19,094 bases of DNA from Euryarchaeota archaeon TMED117 (GTDB taxonomy: Archaea; Thermoplasmatota; Poseidoniia; Poseidoniales; Poseidoniaceae), in assembly GCA_002171315.2 (NCBI GenBank), contig NHFS02000084.1, forward strand, positions 1 through 19,094, read 5' to 3'. The notes under the pieces are model-generated. The model saw only the letters and a program-made list of their open reading frames with translations. It searched no databases and had not been told where the DNA came from. Positions within the stretch are counted from its first letter, which is position 1. Each line of letters starts with the position of its first letter. This document shows, one piece after another, positions 1 to 7,122 of this stretch. The position numbers were made by a program, and so were the translations under genes.

Positions 1-379
1 CTGCCTTATCGATTGCATCCAAATCAGAACCAATAAGTTCGACACCTAATTTCTCAAGAGTTCCATCATGAGCAAGTTCACTCGCAATATTCAGTGCAGT
101 TTGACCGCCCATCCCAGCAAGTAATGCATCGGGCCGTTCTATTTCCAAGATTTTACGTACTGTATCAGGGAGTAATGGTTCGATGTATACTCGGTCAGCC
201 ATTTCTGGGTCGTTTTGAATTGTTGCAGGATTTGAGTTGACAAGAATCACTTCATATCCATCTTCACGCAAAGCTCGTACTGCTTGAGATCCAGAGAAGT
301 CAAATTCAGCTGCTTGACCAATCTTGATCGGTCCAGAACCTAGAACAAGAATCGTGTTCAAATCATCCCGACGAGGCAT
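1..379 (-). CDS. carB: Carbamoyl phosphate synthase large subunit, N-terminal part (cut by window edge)
   Basis: Makes carbamoyl phosphate from bicarbonate, ATP and ammonia supplied by CarA, feeding pyrimidine and arginine synthesis in the cytoplasm. Only the first 126 codons are present; the gene runs off the left edge. My translation starts MPRRDDLNTILVLGSGPIKI and continues with GQAAEFDFSG, VNSNPATIQND and GMGGQTALN, the conserved pre-ATP-grasp signature of CarB. The ATG (377-379) shares one base with the carA stop codon (TGATG arrangement). A full GGAGGTGA ribosome binding site lies six bases upstream, inside the last carA codons. The two subunits are therefore translationally coupled, as expected for a heterodimer. 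The identity is secure; nothing can be said about the second ATP-grasp domain or the allosteric domain, which lie outside the window. Confidence 0.97.
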   Translation of the reverse strand, partial: MPRRDDLNTILVLGSGPIKIGQAAEFDFSGSQAVRALREDGYEVILVNSNPATIQNDPEMADRVYIEPLLPDTVRKILEIERPDALLAGMGGQTALNIASELAHDGTLEKLGVELIGSDLDAIDKA

Positions 380-1710
380 CAAGATTCACCTCCAAGATGA
401 GTGTCGACAAGTTGTCTAAATCTGTCAAAAAGTGGTTCTGCATCATGAGGACCAGGACAAGCTTCTGGATGGAATTGAACCGTAAAACAAGGACGTCCGA
501 GAACATCAAGTCCTTCAACCGTTTTGTCATTTGCATTGATGTATCGAACTTCCACATCGTATCCATGAAGATTCTCAGCATCTGGAGATGTGGCTCCACT
601 GGGATGTGCGGCTAACATTCCATTTGTCGGATCGGCTACTGCAAATCCATGATTTTGTGATGTAATCCAAACGCGTTGTGTCTTCAAATCCACAACGGGT
701 TGGTTGGCTCCTCTATGCCCATATCGCATTTTGTACGTTTTCAATCCAGATGCTAAGCCCATTAACTGATGACCTAAACAAATACCCATTACTGGGATTC
801 CAGATGATACCGCCTTTGCAAGTGTGTATCGTGCACTCGTCGCTTTCCCTGGATGAGCAGGATCTCCAGGCCCGTTTGAACAAAACAATGCTGTGATTCC
901 AAATCCTTGAAGTGCCTCAAAGGAAGTATCTGGAGGACACCAAACCACTTCGAACCTTTGGCATAAGTTTCTGAGAATGTTGTACTTTACACCACAATCA
1001 AGTGCACCTATTCGTGGCAAAGGTTGGCCTAAATCATCGCAGGCACCAGGATTGAGCAATACAGGTTCATCGATTGAAACCATATCGACGAGGTCGTCGA
1101 GTTCAGGAGAAGTCATGACCTTGAGTCTCTCTCTCATTTCAGATTCTCGTTCTTTGGGTCCAAAGATGCATAGAACAGTCCCTAGTTCGCGAACTCGCCG
1201 TGTTATTGCTCGAGTGTCCACATTCTCGATTCCAGGTACACCATGGGCTTGCAAAAGCTCTGAAACTGTCCCGGCAGAGTCTCTATGGTCTGGATCGTTC
1301 ATCGCATGTCGGACAACAACTCCTTTCGGCCATACGGCACGTGATTCAGATTTAGAAAGATGAATTCCATAGTTTCCAATCAATGGGTATGTGAATGTAA
1401 GGACTTGACCGGCCCATGAAGGGTCTGTCAAGGATTCTTGATACCCCATCATCCCGGTGGTAAAGACGAGTTCACCCTCTCCAAAACCTTCTGCTCCGAA
1501 AAGAGTCCCTTCAAATCGGCCTCCATCCGCGAGGAGTAAAATTCCTTCTCCGGAGGCTCTTTTTGGAAGTGAGTCTTTGTCGAGAAGAGCATCGGCTGCA
1601 TCCGTAAAGCGTGGCGGTTCCTCCACACCGCGATTAAACGAGCCCGGAGCAAAGCCAGAACCCACGCGTTCGCCCCTCGACATCAACATTTGTCGAAAAA
1701 GACCATCCAT
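379..1710 (-). CDS. carA: Carbamoyl phosphate synthase small (glutaminase) subunit
   Basis: Hydrolyses glutamine and channels ammonia to CarB. The 443-residue product has the CarA N-terminal domain (about 55-200, with FTTGMMGYQESLTDPSWAGQ) and a class I glutamine amidotransferase domain (about 230-440). The nucleophile is Cys311 in GICLGHQLMGLASG, and the rest of the triad is His414 and Glu416 in VQFHPEACPGPHD. The family usually starts close to the GxLLLEDG-type strand, which here lies near residue 57, so there are about 50 extra N-terminal residues. No better in-frame ATG sits near the domain boundary, although a GTG at residue 29 is possible. carA lies 40 bp after trm56 and lacks a visible Shine-Dalgarno motif, so a separate leaderless transcript is possible. 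It overlaps carB by one base. Confidence 0.96.
   Translation of the reverse strand: MDGLFRQMLMSRGERVGSGFAPGSFNRGVEEPPRFTDAADALLDKDSLPKRASGEGILLLADGGRFEGTLFGAEGFGEGELVFTTGMMGYQESLTDPSWAGQVLTFTYPLIGNYGIHLSKSESRAVWPKGVVVRHAMNDPDHRDSAGTVSELLQAHGVPGIENVDTRAITRRVRELGTVLCIFGPKERESEMRERLKVMTSPELDDLVDMVSIDEPVLLNPGACDDLGQPLPRIGALDCGVKYNILRNLCQRFEVVWCPPDTSFEALQGFGITALFCSNGPGDPAHPGKATSARYTLAKAVSSGIPVMGICLGHQLMGLASGLKTYKMRYGHRGANQPVVDLKTQRVWITSQNHGFAVADPTNGMLAAHPSGATSPDAENLHGYDVEVRYINANDKTVEGLDVLGRPCFTVQFHPEACPGPHDAEPLFDRFRQLVDTHLGGES
386..393 (-). promoter_or_regulatory. Strong ribosome binding site of carB
   Basis: On the minus strand GGAGGTGA stands six bases before the carB ATG, within the codons for the last Gly-Gly-Glu of CarA. 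The layout (motif, six-base spacer, TGATG overlap) is the same as at the rpoA1/rpoA2 junction. Confidence 0.8.
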
Positions 1711-1750
1711 AATGCTTGGCTTTGAATTCCAAGGAAATTACGAGAATAAG

Positions 1751-2311
1751 TCACTCTAAACGAGTGTCATCAACGTCCTTTCCAGTAAGACTTGGATTGA
1801 TGACCAATTCTCCACCATCAAGCCTTCTTTCAATTGCCCCACTACCGTACCAACCATCAAGGAAGAGAGCTAATGCAGCAACTTCTGAATGAGGCTGGTT
1901 TCCAACAGCAAGATTGTATTGAGATATGTGAAAGACATCTGACGGAACCTTAGCACCACCGACAATGACAACAAGAGGCCGATCTCTACGAATAGTAGGT
2001 GTCACTTCTCTAAAGGAAGCTCCGTACATTGTTAGATGAACTGCTACACCAGGCGGGTTTCCATCCAATCCCTGTTCAACAAATCGACGAAGCCAAGCCA
2101 TTGGGCTCTTGATATGCTCAATCTCCATATTGCCGCCAAATCGCTGATTAACGGATGAAATATTATCCTCCATCTTTTCATCTTCATCTCCTGAAAAAAG
2201 GAATTTCTGAGCACCAAGCGCACGGGCAACTAAAGCCAGATGAGTTGTAATTCGTGGATCTCTTCCACGTCGATAACCGAGACGTAAGATGGTGACACCA
2301 TGCTCGGACAT
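1751..2311 (-). CDS. trm56: tRNA (cytidine(56)-2'-O)-methyltransferase, aTrm56 family
   Basis: Archaeal SPOUT-fold enzyme that methylates the ribose of C56 in the T-loop of tRNAs using S-adenosylmethionine. The 186 residues match the family end to end as I know it. The N-terminus has LRLGYRRGRDPRITTHLALV, then HLTMYG (about residues 91-96), VIVGGAKVPSDVF, and NLAVGNQPHSEVAALALFLD, which forms part of the SPOUT knot and cofactor pocket. Length is typical. The ATG at 2311 has a weak GAGG motif seven bases upstream. The gene sits 37 bp behind an unknown membrane protein gene, separated by a hairpin, and 40 bp ahead of carA. No functional link between Cm56 methylation and carbamoyl phosphate synthesis is apparent; this is probably a shared transcript only. 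Confidence 0.93.
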   Translation of the reverse strand: MSEHGVTILRLGYRRGRDPRITTHLALVARALGAQKFLFSGDEDEKMEDNISSVNQRFGGNMEIEHIKSPMAWLRRFVEQGLDGNPPGVAVHLTMYGASFREVTPTIRRDRPLVVIVGGAKVPSDVFHISQYNLAVGNQPHSEVAALALFLDGWYGSGAIERRLDGGELVINPSLTGKDVDDTRLE

Positions 2312-2326
2312 ACAGTTGCCTCGTAG

Positions 2327-2349
2327 ACCTCATTGATGAATGATGAGGT
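2327..2349 (-). terminator. Hairpin directly after the membrane-protein stop codon (possible terminator or attenuator)
   Basis: Perfect seven-base arms (ACCTCAT at 2327-2333, ATGAGGT at 2343-2349) enclose a nine-base loop. The structure touches the stop codon of the upstream gene and ends 16 bases before the trm56 ATG. No T-run follows, so a classical terminator is not shown. Confidence 0.35.
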
Positions 2350-2984
2350 TAATCATCCAAGACAGAATCTTGGATTGGTTCAGATGAACGATTAGGAGGT
2401 GTTAATTCAATTTCCTCATGTGATTCAAGGAATCGTCTCAACCACAGAAGAAGAGATGCATCAACGATAAGATGTCCACCATAGATTACACCAAGTGAGA
2501 CCAAGGACAAACGCCCGCTTCTCCATAGTCCTGTTTCGATGGTTAATGAATCTGAGAGTAGAGCGGTTACAATTGGTTCTCCGACGTACAAGGCGACGAA
2601 AATGATCATCACACCCGAGATGATTGATGGTACAAGAGAGCCTAATTCACGACTGAAATCTCCAAACACGGAATATAGGAATGCTAAAACCATCACAACT
2701 AATGCTACTTGATTGAAATCAAGTCCAAGGAATTTCGACACACCATCATCCATGTTATCTGAACCAGAACTGATGAGTAACCACCAGAACAGGAGTGAAA
2801 CTGTAATTATTCCAGCTCCCCATTTTGCTCGACTAGAAAGCATATTGAAGATTGCAGGCTTGTCAAAGATATTCATTCGAAGTGCAAGTCGCTCGGCCAA
2901 CTCGATGTGAGCCTCGCTGATGTTTGTATCAGTCTCGGCAACATCATGTCCACTCATAGAATGGTTGCTTTCTATCTCGGACAT
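2349..2984 (-). CDS. Unknown membrane protein, four predicted transmembrane helices
   Basis: I do not recognise the family. The 211-residue product has a hydrophilic acidic N-terminus (1-50). Hydrophobic stretches at about 55-73, 91-107, 117-137 and 157-183 are consistent with four membrane helices, and the C-terminal tail (184-211) is acidic. The start is placed at the ATG of MSEIESNHSM. A longer reading frame to 3329 exists, but its first 115 residues are low-complexity translation antisense to folP and are not believable. There is no Shine-Dalgarno motif, suggesting a leaderless transcript divergent from folP. The last codons and the bases after the stop form two consecutive hairpins. The gene heads a minus-strand group with trm56, carA and carB. 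Confidence 0.75.
   Translation of the reverse strand: MSEIESNHSMSGHDVAETDTNISEAHIELAERLALRMNIFDKPAIFNMLSSRAKWGAGIITVSLLFWWLLISSGSDNMDDGVSKFLGLDFNQVALVVMVLAFLYSVFGDFSRELGSLVPSIISGVMIIFVALYVGEPIVTALLSDSLTIETGLWRSGRLSLVSLGVIYGGHLIVDASLLLWLRRFLESHEEIELTPPNRSSEPIQDSVLDD
2355..2375 (-). repeat. Inverted repeat in the last codons of the membrane-protein gene
   Basis: ATCCAAGA (2355-2362) and TCTTGGAT (2368-2375) are perfect eight-base arms around a five-base loop. It encodes the C-terminal residues before the stop and is followed four bases before the stop's far end by the second hairpin at 2327-2349. Confidence 0.4.
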
Positions 2985-3009
2985 GCAAATCCCTTGAGCA
3001 TGAGCCCTT

Positions 3010-3873
3010 ATGAATCCATCCGTCGTCGGATGCCTAATGGCCAAAACCTCGCGACCCTTTTCTCTCCGCCGAGAAACAGAAAGTCCAGGAATAATGGGAA
3101 TCCTGAATGCGACTCCTGATTCATTCCATGGTCCTTCAAGACAAGCATCCGTCGATGAGGCCATTTCCAATGGCATATTGATGGTTGAACAAGGATGTGA
3201 GATATTGGATATCGGAGGAGAAAGCACACGCCCTGGTTCAAAACCTGTCACATTAAATGAAGAAATTGAACGAGTTATTCCAATAATTGAAGGCCTATGC
3301 GAACGACTTGACAATCCATGTATATCCATTGATACAAGAAATGCAGAGGTTGCCAGAAGAGCAATTGAAGCAGGAGCATCGATGATTAATGATGTATCTG
3401 GATTAAGAGATCATTCCATGAAGAATCTTGTTCTTGACACTGGCGTACCTGTATGCATAATGCACATGCTTGGTGAACCCAAAACGATGCAAGCAAATCC
3501 AGTTTATTCAAATGTTGTAAACGAGGTGTGCTCAGAACTCCAAAAGAAAGCCACAGAACTCATCGATGCAGGACACCCTCCCGAATTGATTTGTCTTGAC
3601 CCAGGGATAGGATTTGGGAAAACACTTCAGCACAATATCGACTTACTAAAAGCCCATGAACTTCTACGTGGAGAACATAACCTTGCCCTACTTTGGGGAG
3701 TTTCTAGAAAATCAATGATCGGACAAATCACTGGCCAAGAGCGAACGGAAGACAGACTCTTTGGAACCTTGGGAGTTGCTGCATATGCACAACAAGAAAA
3801 CATCGATTGGCTCCGTGTTCATGACGTGCAAGCACATACTGACTTACTTTCAGTGATGCGTAAACTTCGTTAG
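3010..3873 (+). CDS. folP: Dihydropteroate synthase
   Basis: Condenses 6-hydroxymethyl-dihydropterin pyrophosphate with p-aminobenzoate to dihydropteroate in folate synthesis. The TIM-barrel signatures are all present in order: IMGILNATPDSF (28-39), GGESTRPGSKP (69-79), SIDTR (107-111), INDVSG (126-131), DPGIGFGKT (197-205), GVSRKSMIG (230-238) and the terminal LRVHDVQ (268-274). The loop after the first motif reads HGPSRQ instead of the common SDGG-type sequence. Length is 287 residues from the first ATG, typical for the family. The ATG at 3037 (MAKTSRPF) is an equally good start and would leave a small dyad (3017-3032) upstream of the gene. folP is divergent from the unknown membrane protein gene and overlaps the stop of the TraB gene tail-to-tail. 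Bacterial-type sequence; archaea hold it patchily. Confidence 0.95.
   Translation: MNPSVVGCLMAKTSRPFSLRRETESPGIMGILNATPDSFHGPSRQASVDEAISNGILMVEQGCEILDIGGESTRPGSKPVTLNEEIERVIPIIEGLCERLDNPCISIDTRNAEVARRAIEAGASMINDVSGLRDHSMKNLVLDTGVPVCIMHMLGEPKTMQANPVYSNVVNEVCSELQKKATELIDAGHPPELICLDPGIGFGKTLQHNIDLLKAHELLRGEHNLALLWGVSRKSMIGQITGQERTEDRLFGTLGVAAYAQQENIDWLRVHDVQAHTDLLSVMRKLR
3017..3032. repeat. Dyad near the folP start
   Basis: CATCCG-TCGT-CGGATG, perfect six-base arms with a four-base spacer. It ends four bases before the ATG at 3037. If translation starts at 3037 it lies in the divergent control region between folP and the membrane-protein gene; otherwise it is coding. Confidence 0.35.
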
Positions 3874-5039
3874 TTTACGCCTCCCCCAATAAAACCTGCA
3901 GCGGCAAACCAAGCTCCGAGCATACTGCCTAAATTTGTCAGGGCAGTAACCAAAAGGACACGCCCTGCGGGATTGCTCCAAAATCCACCAATGGATGTTC
4001 CTTTGAGAAATTGTTGCAGATCTTCTGCTGTTGGTTCAGCGATTTTAAGTTGAACATATCCCGCAAACCAACCTGCGGCGAGGGCTGGATTTAACGATGT
4101 AATTGGGCTTGCAAGTGCTGCAGTAAGTATTGCGAGAGGATGGCCTCGAGCAATTATGCAACCAATTGCTGCAAAAACGGCATTGAATAATGTCCAAATC
4201 GTCAACATTTTCACGATATCGATTGAATCGTTATTCCATAATGAAAAACCTACAAGACCCATCACGATAAGAGGAATTGCAAAGGGAAGAATTTTGCCAA
4301 CAAGCCCTCTTTTTGGAACCGTTGAAAGTTCGTTCATCTCAGCATCATTAAGCGGAGTATATTCTTCCAACGTGCGAGCGATACCTTTCAGGTGTCCAGC
4401 CCCAACGACGACCAACATTTTTCCTTCTGTTTTGGATTTCATAATTCGTTCAGCAATGTATCGATCCCGTTCATCGATAAGCACCTCTCCTGCACCAGGA
4501 GAAAACTGTTTCAATTCGTCCATCATCGAAGAAAGGAGATCTGAATCGGAAAGCATTTGTTCAATATCCACTTCCTCATCAAGTTCTTCTTCATCTCCAA
4601 AGAGCGAAAAGAGCAGTCGAAAACGTTCTCTCCAGCGCATTTTCTTCCAAGCGCGTTTCATTGTAATTTGAATATCCCTATCAACGAGTGCAACTTCAAT
4701 TTCAGCAGCTTTGGCCGTTTCAACTGCCGCCAGAAGTTCTGCCCCTGGCTCTTGGCCTTCATTCAAGCCCATGCGTCTTTGTTCCGCACTGAGCATGGCT
4801 TGCATGAGTACCATTGGTGCTTTGCCTTCTTTGATGACTCTAAGCAAGCCTTCCTTGTCGAGTCGACGTCCTTCAACCAATGCATCATGTCGTGATTTAC
4901 ACAGTTCAACTCCAACAAGTTCAGGTTGATATTCAGCAATTTGTGTCTTTACTGCCTCTACAGATGCGGTTGCAACGTGGGCTGTTCCAAGCAATCTCAG
5001 CGTTGGACTCACATCGATGAACGGAGTAGAGGATGTCAA
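3870..5039 (-). CDS. TraB/PrgY-family membrane protein
   Basis: TraB-domain protein with a C-terminal membrane part. Family members include the enterococcal pheromone-shutdown proteins TraB/PrgY; the archaeal role is unknown. Visible TraB motifs are LLGTAHV (16-22), LVGVELC (41-47), the conserved RDRYIAERI (191-199) and VVGAGHLKGI (211-220). Hydrophobic segments at about 248-267, 277-297, 299-325 and 360-386 give three to four membrane helices. Residues 145-165 form a strongly acidic insert. The start is a TTG, supported by a perfect AGGAGG seven bases upstream and by a TTGA overlap with the stop of the DHH gene. No ATG precedes the first motif, though a GTG at residue 10 is a fallback. Translation is coupled to the DHH phosphoesterase. 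The stop codon overlaps that of folP on the other strand. Confidence 0.9.
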   Translation of the reverse strand: MTSSTPFIDVSPTLRLLGTAHVATASVEAVKTQIAEYQPELVGVELCKSRHDALVEGRRLDKEGLLRVIKEGKAPMVLMQAMLSAEQRRMGLNEGQEPGAELLAAVETAKAAEIEVALVDRDIQITMKRAWKKMRWRERFRLLFSLFGDEEELDEEVDIEQMLSDSDLLSSMMDELKQFSPGAGEVLIDERDRYIAERIMKSKTEGKMLVVVGAGHLKGIARTLEEYTPLNDAEMNELSTVPKRGLVGKILPFAIPLIVMGLVGFSLWNNDSIDIVKMLTIWTLFNAVFAAIGCIIARGHPLAILTAALASPITSLNPALAAGWFAGYVQLKIAEPTAEDLQQFLKGTSIGGFWSNPAGRVLLVTALTNLGSMLGAWFAAAGFIGGGVN

Positions 5040-6442
5040 GACAAGTCCTCCTGAATGAAAATATTGTGAAGCTGTTCAGTCATCATGTCAAGAATTTCAG
5101 TTCCTTTTTCATCGACATCTGCAAATTCTTCAAAACCAAGCGTTTCAAACAGAACCTGCCCTCCTGCTAGCCCTTTATGTCCTCCTGCCTGACCCTCGGG
5201 GAACTGCTTGGATAGTAATAATCCAAGATGCAGATTTTCTCGTCGGCTTCGTGCAGAGAGCAAAACTTTGTTTCTCTGTATACCATACACAACAACGACA
5301 TCAGTTCCTTTTGTAGCGAATAAGAAATCAGCGACTTGTGACAGATCGTCTCGACTCTTTAATTGTGGAATCGGCGCAAGGATAAGAGAATCTTCATGTA
5401 TCTTATTTGCTAAGGCTTGAGTGAACGTATCGAGTGTTTCATGGTTCTTTAGAGGCGCTTCTATAGAAGTTAGTAATTCAGAATCGACCCATGTATTTAG
5501 CCACATTAATGCTCGTAAATCAACTGGATTGAATGAACGAGTAAAGGAAAGCGTATCTGTACGGATGCCAAATGAAAGAGCAGTTGCAAGACGTGGAGTC
5601 ATATCGACGCTCATGTTCATCAAAAGATTCGCAATAAGGGATGATGTTGCAGAGTATTCTGGACGTAGGAAGGCGATATCGGCTGTAACAGGCTTATCGG
5701 AGGTATGGTGGTCGATGATGACATGAGGGACACATTCCTCTGGCAAGATATTATTTGCACCAGGTTGATGGAAGTCAACCGTAACGATGCAATCGGCTTC
5801 GTTGAGGACATCTTCAAGTTCCCAATCGAGAATAAGTCGACGCAGAGGAATCTCAAGAAGCCGAACCATCGCTTGGTTTTGCTGATGCTCAATCTGACCG
5901 CCATGGTAAATTGTGGGTAAATGTCCAAGCGAGGTACAGACGGCTTCCATTGCTAAAGCGGAGGCTAAAGCATCAGGATCTGGATTATCATGACAAAAGA
6001 TTGCTACTTTGGAACCCTTATCCAATCCTTTGAGATAAGTTTCCAGAACCTTAGCACCTGCATGCCGTTCCCAGGAACGGATTTTCTCTCGATAAGCAGC
6101 AGCAATGATTTCATCCGTATCAATGCCATCAACTGAATCATCGATACCTTCTGCTTCAGTCGTGAGTAGAGGGACTTCTGGCCATCGACTGCGAAGCGCT
6201 AGCAAAGGAACTGAATCGATGAGGACTTCTGCATCAACGAGGATCACAGCTGTTGGATGGTGTCCACTGTCAGGTAATTCTGCAGCGGCCATCTGAGAAG
6301 GAAGTGGGAGTACTTCACATTCACCAACATCTTCAACGATTCCCATTTGAGAAGCAAGTCCTATGATTCTTGTCAGCCGTCTCTTCGAGCACCAACGAGC
6401 CAACTCAATGGCGAGAGAACTGTGACCGATTACGAGGAACAT
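5036..6442 (-). CDS. TrkA_N-DHH-DHHA1 fusion phosphoesterase
   Basis: The 468-residue product begins with a Rossmann-like TrkA_N segment (MFLVIGHSSLAIELARW, about 1-100). A DHH phosphoesterase domain follows: FCHDNPDPDALASALAM (149-165), VDFHQPG with Asp223, IIDHHTS (242-248) and RTDT with Asp296. It closes with a DHHA1 domain containing GGHKGLAGG (420-428). All metal-binding aspartates and histidines expected for a Mn-dependent phosphoesterase are present. Relatives cleave nanoRNA, pAp or cyclic dinucleotides; the substrate here cannot be told from sequence. The Rossmann part may sense a nucleotide. The ATG at 6442 is preferred over the upstream in-frame TTG at 6460 because GGAG stands eight bases before it and the domain begins there. 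It overlaps the TraB start and lies 50 bp behind lemA, with an 18-bp dyad between. Confidence 0.9.
   Translation of the reverse strand: MFLVIGHSSLAIELARWCSKRRLTRIIGLASQMGIVEDVGECEVLPLPSQMAAAELPDSGHHPTAVILVDAEVLIDSVPLLALRSRWPEVPLLTTEAEGIDDSVDGIDTDEIIAAAYREKIRSWERHAGAKVLETYLKGLDKGSKVAIFCHDNPDPDALASALAMEAVCTSLGHLPTIYHGGQIEHQQNQAMVRLLEIPLRRLILDWELEDVLNEADCIVTVDFHQPGANNILPEECVPHVIIDHHTSDKPVTADIAFLRPEYSATSSLIANLLMNMSVDMTPRLATALSFGIRTDTLSFTRSFNPVDLRALMWLNTWVDSELLTSIEAPLKNHETLDTFTQALANKIHEDSLILAPIPQLKSRDDLSQVADFLFATKGTDVVVVYGIQRNKVLLSARSRRENLHLGLLLSKQFPEGQAGGHKGLAGGQVLFETLGFEEFADVDEKGTEILDMMTEQLHNIFIQEDLS
5047..5052 (-). promoter_or_regulatory. Ribosome binding site supporting the TTG start of the TraB gene
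   Basis: AGGAGG on the minus strand lies seven bases before the TTG, within the last codons of the DHH gene. It decides the start in the absence of any suitable ATG. Confidence 0.75.
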
Positions 6443-6458
6443 CCATGACTCTCCATAC

Positions 6459-6476
6459 AATCAACTTGAGTTGATT
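6459..6476. repeat. 18-bp near-palindrome between lemA and the DHH gene
   Basis: AATCAACT-TG-AGTTGATT: perfect eight-base arms around two bases. It lies 16 bases after the lemA stop on the minus strand and starts 17-34 bases upstream of the DHH ATG. It could be an operator for the DHH-TraB pair or an intercistronic hairpin. Confidence 0.45.
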
Positions 6477-6492
6477 TGTTGAATCCATACAC

Positions 6493-7065
6493 TCAGAAGG
6501 AAATCTTGACGTTCTCTCGCTCGATTCCTTGGACTTCGAAAAGGTCTCGACGTACACAGCCTTTCATTCCTGCAACAATATTTGTAGGAATCATTTGAAT
6601 TGCTGCATTGAAGTTTGTAGCAGATGCATTGTAGAACTCTCTTCGGTCAGCGACTTGGTTTTCGAGAGCTACAAGTTGCTTCTGGAGTTCTACGAAGGAG
6701 GCGTTTGCCTTCAGATCAGGATATTGTTCTGCAACCATGTTGATTCGAGGGATAAGGCCTGCAAGTGTGCTTTCTGCTGCTCCAACACCCTTTACATCTC
6801 CTTGAGCCAATGCACCAGCCGCTGCTTGGCGTGCTACTGCAAATGCATCAAAGATTTCTTTTTCATGGGATGCGTATCCCTTAACTGTCTCAACAAGATT
6901 TGGAATCATGTCGTAACGTTGCTTGAGCAATACATCGATATCAGCCCACGATTTGTTCACGTTCTCTTCAAGTCGAACCAATCGATTCCATGTTGAGAAG
7001 AACCAAATCAAAAAGACAAGGAAGAGGAATCCACCGACGGCTAAACCAATTATCATTGCAGACAT
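6493..7065 (-). CDS. lemA: LemA family protein
   Basis: LemA proteins are small membrane-anchored helical-bundle proteins of uncertain function, widespread in bacteria and some archaea. The 190-residue product has an N-terminal membrane helix (about 4-25, MIIGLAVGGFLFLVFLIWFF). The family signature follows: RLEENVNKSWADIDVLLKQR, then DMIPNLVETVKGYASHEKEI, then an amphipathic helical bundle ending in the conserved AAIQMIPTNIVAG region and the terminal VKISF. The usual length is about 180-190 residues. I chose the ATG at 7065, where the membrane helix begins, over a non-homologous upstream extension. It is divergent from the TauE-type gene with 57 bp between them. The DHH and TraB genes follow on the same strand, and TraB is also a membrane protein. 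Confidence 0.92.
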   Translation of the reverse strand: MSAMIIGLAVGGFLFLVFLIWFFSTWNRLVRLEENVNKSWADIDVLLKQRYDMIPNLVETVKGYASHEKEIFDAFAVARQAAAGALAQGDVKGVGAAESTLAGLIPRINMVAEQYPDLKANASFVELQKQLVALENQVADRREFYNASATNFNAAIQMIPTNIVAGMKGCVRRDLFEVQGIERENVKISF

Positions 7066-7122
7066 GTCTTCAACCCTAACACCAAACCATATGAAAGTAT
7101 TGTAAAACTCCGCTGATATGAT
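7066..7122. promoter_or_regulatory. Divergent promoter region, lemA / TauE-type gene
   Basis: 57 bp between two divergent starts. It is AT-rich in the middle (around 7085-7110), which must hold at least one TATA-like element for each direction or lie close to it. I cannot assign a convincing TATA box or factor-B element by eye, and neither gene has a clear Shine-Dalgarno motif. Confidence 0.4.

Noticed and set aside
977..1363. 128-codon plus-strand open frame
   Set aside because: Antisense to carA, compositionally like a codon shadow and with no recognisable motif.
2985..3329. N-terminal extension of the unknown membrane protein frame
   Set aside because: It is antisense to the conserved 5' part of folP and has no domain-like character; the ATG at 2984 gives a sensible protein.
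4156..4671. 171-codon plus-strand open frame
   Set aside because: Ser-rich, low-complexity translation entirely antisense to the well-supported TraB gene.
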